From Verrucomicrobiota bacterium (GTDB lineage Bacteria; Verrucomicrobiota; Verrucomicrobiia; Chthoniobacterales; SZAS-18): a DNA stretch of 64,000 bases. The DNA lies in the NCBI GenBank assembly GCA_018240025.1, contig JAFEGM010000032.1, forward strand, positions 5,618-69,617, given 5' to 3'. A program made the position numbers and the translations under genes. The notes under the pieces are model-generated. The model saw only the letters and a program-made list of their open reading frames with translations, was not told where the DNA came from and made no database searches. This document shows positions 61,425 through 64,000 of the stretch, piece by piece. Within the stretch, counting starts at the first letter, position 1, and the number at the start of each line of letters is the position of its first letter.

Positions 61425-64000
61425 TCAGGTTCGCGCCGGCTCCGGCGCGGGCACCTCGGCCGACCGGGTGGGCGTCGGACTTACCTTTGGAGGAGGGGGC
61501 GCCTTGGGCACGATCCGCCAGAAGTTACCGCGCTGCGTCGGCCAGGCTTCCAGAAGGGCCTGGGCCCGCTCGCTGCCGGTCTGGGCCGCATGTTGTCGCA
61601 CCAGTTCCCGCAACCGTGCCTCGGCGGCGCCCTCGGAGAGTCGCTGCGCCACGATCAGCTGAGGATTGTAGCGCGTCTCGAAATCGCCGGCGGGATCGAA
61701 CACGAACGCCTCTCCGCCCGTCATGCCGGCCCCGAAGTTGCGCCCGGTCCTCCCCAGCACGACTACGCAGCCGTTGGTCATGTACTCGCAGCAGTGGTCG
61801 CCCGCACCCTCGATCACCGCGGTGGCGCCGCTGTTGCGCACCGCGAAGCGCTCCCCGGCGCGACCGTGGGCGAAGAACTCGCCGCCGGTGGCACCGTAGA
61901 GGCAGGTGTTTCCTACAATCTGATTTTCACCCGGCTCGAACTGGCGTTTTACCGGTGGGCGGACCACCAGCACGCCGCCGCTCATGCCCTTGCCGACATA
62001 GTCATTGGCCTCGCCGTTCAGCACCACCCGCAGTCCCCGCACGAGGAAGGCGGCAAAACTCTGCCCGGCGGTGCCGTTGAAGTTCAGCTCGAGCAGGCCG
62101 TCCTCGCCGAGGCCTTCGATGCCCTTCTGATACGCGATCTCGCCGCTGACCTTGGTCACCGTCGAGCGATGCACGTTGCGGATCTTGTAGTTGAGCGAGA
62201 GCGGATGGCCCCGGTTGATGGCATCGTTGGCGTCCTGCAGGATGGTGTCGTCCAGCGGGCGATCGGCGTGGGCGTCGTTCCGCTCGCGGGTGTGGTGGCG
62301 GGGCGCGTCGGGATCGTCCTTCGGCGCGACGTCGGCCAGGAGGCGTTTGAGCGAAAGGAGGTTGGCCTTCGGATGATCCGGGATGTGCCGCTGGCGGAGC
62401 GAATCCACCCGGCCGACCATTTCGTTGATCGTGCGATAGCCGAGTCGCGCCATCAGCTCGCGCACCTCGCCGGCGACCGCGTTGAAGTAGTGCACGATGT
62501 TCTCCGGCCGCCCCTTGAATTTGGCCCGGAACTTTTCGTCGAGCGTGGCGATGCCGACCGGGCAGGTGTTGAGGTGGCACATGCGGACATAGACACAGCC
62601 GCTGGCGATGAGCGCCGAGGTGCCGAAGTTGTACTCCTCGGCGCCGAGCAGGGTGGCGGCCACGATGTCGGTGCCTGTGCGCATACCGCCATCGGTGCGG
62701 AGCGTGACCCGCTGGCGGAGCCCGTTGAGCATGAGGACCTGATGCGCCTCGGCCACACCCAACTCCCAGGCGCTGCCGGCGTGCTTGATCGAACTGAGGG
62801 GGGATGCGCCCGTGCCGCCCTCGTGGCCGCTGATCAGGATGATGTCGGCGTGCGCCTTGGCCACGCCGGCGGCGATCGTGCCGACGCCCGCCTCGGCCAC
62901 CAGCTTCACGCAGACCCGCGCGCGCGGATTCACCTGCTTCAGGTCGTGGATCAGCTGGGCGAGATCCTCGATCGAATAGATGTCGTGGTGCGGCGGCGGT
63001 GAGATGAGCGTCACGCCCTCGGTCGCATTGCGCAGACGCGCGATGAGCGCGCTGACCTTGTGCCCGGGCAGCTGGCCGCCTTCGCCGGGTTTGGCGCCCT
63101 GGGCCATCTTGACCTCGATCTCCTTGGCGCTGGCCAGGTAGGTCGCGTTGACGCCGAAGCGCGCGCTGGCGATCTGCTTGATCGCGCTGTTTGCGAGATC
63201 GCCATTCGGACGCCGATGGAAGCGCTCGGGGTCCTCGCCCCCTTCGCCGGAATTGGATTTGCCGCCGATCCGGTTCATCGCGATGGACAGGCACTCGTGC
63301 GCCTCCGGCGAGATGGCGCCCAGGCTCATCCCGGCAGTCGTGAAGCGGCGGCGGATTTCCTCGATCCCTTCGACCTCGTCGATCGGCACCGCGCCGCTGG
63401 GCGCCGGCACGAACTCTAACAGATCGCGCAAGGAGAGCGGACGCTGCGCCAGCGCGGCCTGCACGTAGCGACCGTAGTCCTCCGGCGCATTGCTGCGCAC
63501 GAAGGTGTGGAAGTTCTTGATGAACGGCGGATTGACCGCGTGCATCTCACCCCGCGTGCGGAAACGGTAGTGGCCGAGATCGGGCACGCTCTTCAGCTCC
63601 TCCGCGCCGTAGGCGACGGTGTGCCGCTGCAAGGTCTCGCGCGCGATCTCCGGCAGGCCGATACCCTCGATCTGCGAGGACGTCCCCGTGAAGCAACGCT
63701 CGACCAGCTTGCTGGAGAGCCCGATCGCCTCAAAGACCTGCGCGCCGCGGTAGCTGCCGAGCACGCTGATGCCCATCTTGGACATGATTTTGAGCAGGCC
63801 GGCTTCGAGCGCACTGCGGTAGTTGATGCGCGCCTGGCCGAGCTCGAATTCGCCGCTCGAGCGCTCACAGATTTCGCGCACCGTCTCGTAGGCGAGCCAC
63901 GGGTGAATGGCGCTCGCGCCGAAGCCGATGAGGCAGGCGAGTTGATGGACGTCGCGCATTTCGCCCGTATCCGCGACCAGACTGACCTTCATGCGTTTGC
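61425..64000 (-). CDS. gltB: Glutamate synthase large subunit (C-terminal 857 residues; 5' end outside window)
   Basis: Makes glutamate from glutamine and 2-oxoglutarate with GltD. The frame is open across the right edge. Visible parts: the central domain end (SLVADTGEMRDVHQLACLIG), the FMN/synthase domain with GAKPGEGGQLPGHKV, SGHEGGTGASPLSSIKHAG and the 3Fe-4S cysteines in CVYVRMCHLNTCPVG, and the C-terminal beta-helix with NDYVGKGMSGGVLVV. The N-terminal amidotransferase (Cys1) lies outside. The last 25 residues are a Pro-rich tail. Confidence 0.97.
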   Translation of the reverse strand, partial: KRMKVSLVADTGEMRDVHQLACLIGFGASAIHPWLAYETVREICERSSGEFELGQARINYRSALEAGLLKIMSKMGISVLGSYRGAQVFEAIGLSSKLVERCFTGTSSQIEGIGLPEIARETLQRHTVAYGAEELKSVPDLGHYRFRTRGEMHAVNPPFIKNFHTFVRSNAPEDYGRYVQAALAQRPLSLRDLLEFVPAPSGAVPIDEVEGIEEIRRRFTTAGMSLGAISPEAHECLSIAMNRIGGKSNSGEGGEDPERFHRRPNGDLANSAIKQIASARFGVNATYLASAKEIEVKMAQGAKPGEGGQLPGHKVSALIARLRNATEGVTLISPPPHHDIYSIEDLAQLIHDLKQVNPRARVCVKLVAEAGVGTIAAGVAKAHADIILISGHEGGTGASPLSSIKHAGSAWELGVAEAHQVLMLNGLRQRVTLRTDGGMRTGTDIVAATLLGAEEYNFGTSALIASGCVYVRMCHLNTCPVGIATLDEKFRAKFKGRPENIVHYFNAVAGEVRELMARLGYRTINEMVGRVDSLRQRHIPDHPKANLLSLKRLLADVAPKDDPDAPRHHTRERNDAHADRPLDDTILQDANDAINRGHPLSLNYKIRNVHRSTVTKVSGEIAYQKGIEGLGEDGLLELNFNGTAGQSFAAFLVRGLRVVLNGEANDYVGKGMSGGVLVVRPPVKRQFEPGENQIVGNTCLYGATGGEFFAHGRAGERFAVRNSGATAVIEGAGDHCCEYMTNGCVVVLGRTGRNFGAGMTGGEAFVFDPAGDFETRYNPQLIVAQRLSEGAAEARLRELVRQHAAQTGSERAQALLEAWPTQRGNFWRIVPKAPPPPKVSPTPTRSAEVPAPEPART

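Overview
The window reads as chromosomal DNA of a GC-rich Gram-negative bacterium. A PEP-CTERM protein, ECF sigma factors of the planctomycete/verrucomicrobial style, a three-part RND efflux system, several lipoproteins and weak Shine-Dalgarno sequences together suggest the Verrucomicrobiota, perhaps an Opitutaceae relative. The lineage is inferred from gene content; no 16S gene is present.

Layout. (1) 1-8913, minus strand: a heavy-metal efflux operon with two small exported cysteine-containing proteins, a TolC-like outer-membrane factor, a membrane fusion protein, an RND pump, a small Cys-motif periplasmic protein and a CPC-type P1B ATPase that runs off the left edge. (2) 9045-10518, plus strand: small genes, including a second short exported protein whose tail matches the one at the head of the metal operon, and a stand-alone response-regulator receiver. 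(3) About 10.5-29.06 kb: a Tn7-like transposon with tnsA-tnsB-tnsC-tniQ at the left and a TnsE-like gene, facing inward, at the right end. Its cargo looks like a defence island: a metallophosphoesterase, two unknown genes, a fused adenine + cytosine DNA methyltransferase, a GHKL ATPase with a C-terminal nuclease-like domain, an HNH endonuclease, an unrecognised two-gene unit with a PD-(D/E)XK-like second gene, an orphan gene and a GNAT protein. To its right, at an exact 400-bp offset, lies the relic of a second, related element (tnsA and tnsE fragments plus another copy of the end). That relic abuts a truncated comM (yifB) gene, a known Tn7-like target. The 3' part of comM is not in the window.

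(4) 29.5-42.8 kb: housekeeping and signalling genes, namely a primary-type sigma factor with a clear terminator, an ECF sigma factor, a beta-propeller lipoprotein, a hybrid histidine kinase, a luciferase-like oxidoreductase, a divergent HxlR regulator/alpha-beta hydrolase pair, an S41 peptidase, a proline-stalk repeat protein and an ATP-grasp protein. (5) 42.8-54.3 kb: glycogen phosphorylase, rsmI, a large GH18-like/CE4/GT2 fusion coupled to a GH26 lipoprotein (a probable exopolysaccharide module), a beta-propeller protein and a signal-peptidase homologue without its catalytic dyad. (6) 54.4-64 kb, minus strand: an ECF sigma/membrane protein/HtrA-like operon whose protease lacks all three catalytic residues, then a dehydrogenase, a PEP-CTERM protein, a lipoprotein, a MoaD-like protein, a BNR-repeat protein, a VOC protein and the C-terminal part of glutamate synthase GltB.

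The strongest candidates for something undescribed are the transposon cargo (17.0-26.3 kb), especially the bifunctional methyltransferase/GHKL-nuclease/HNH group and the 23114-25725 gene pair, and the nested Tn7-like architecture in comM.
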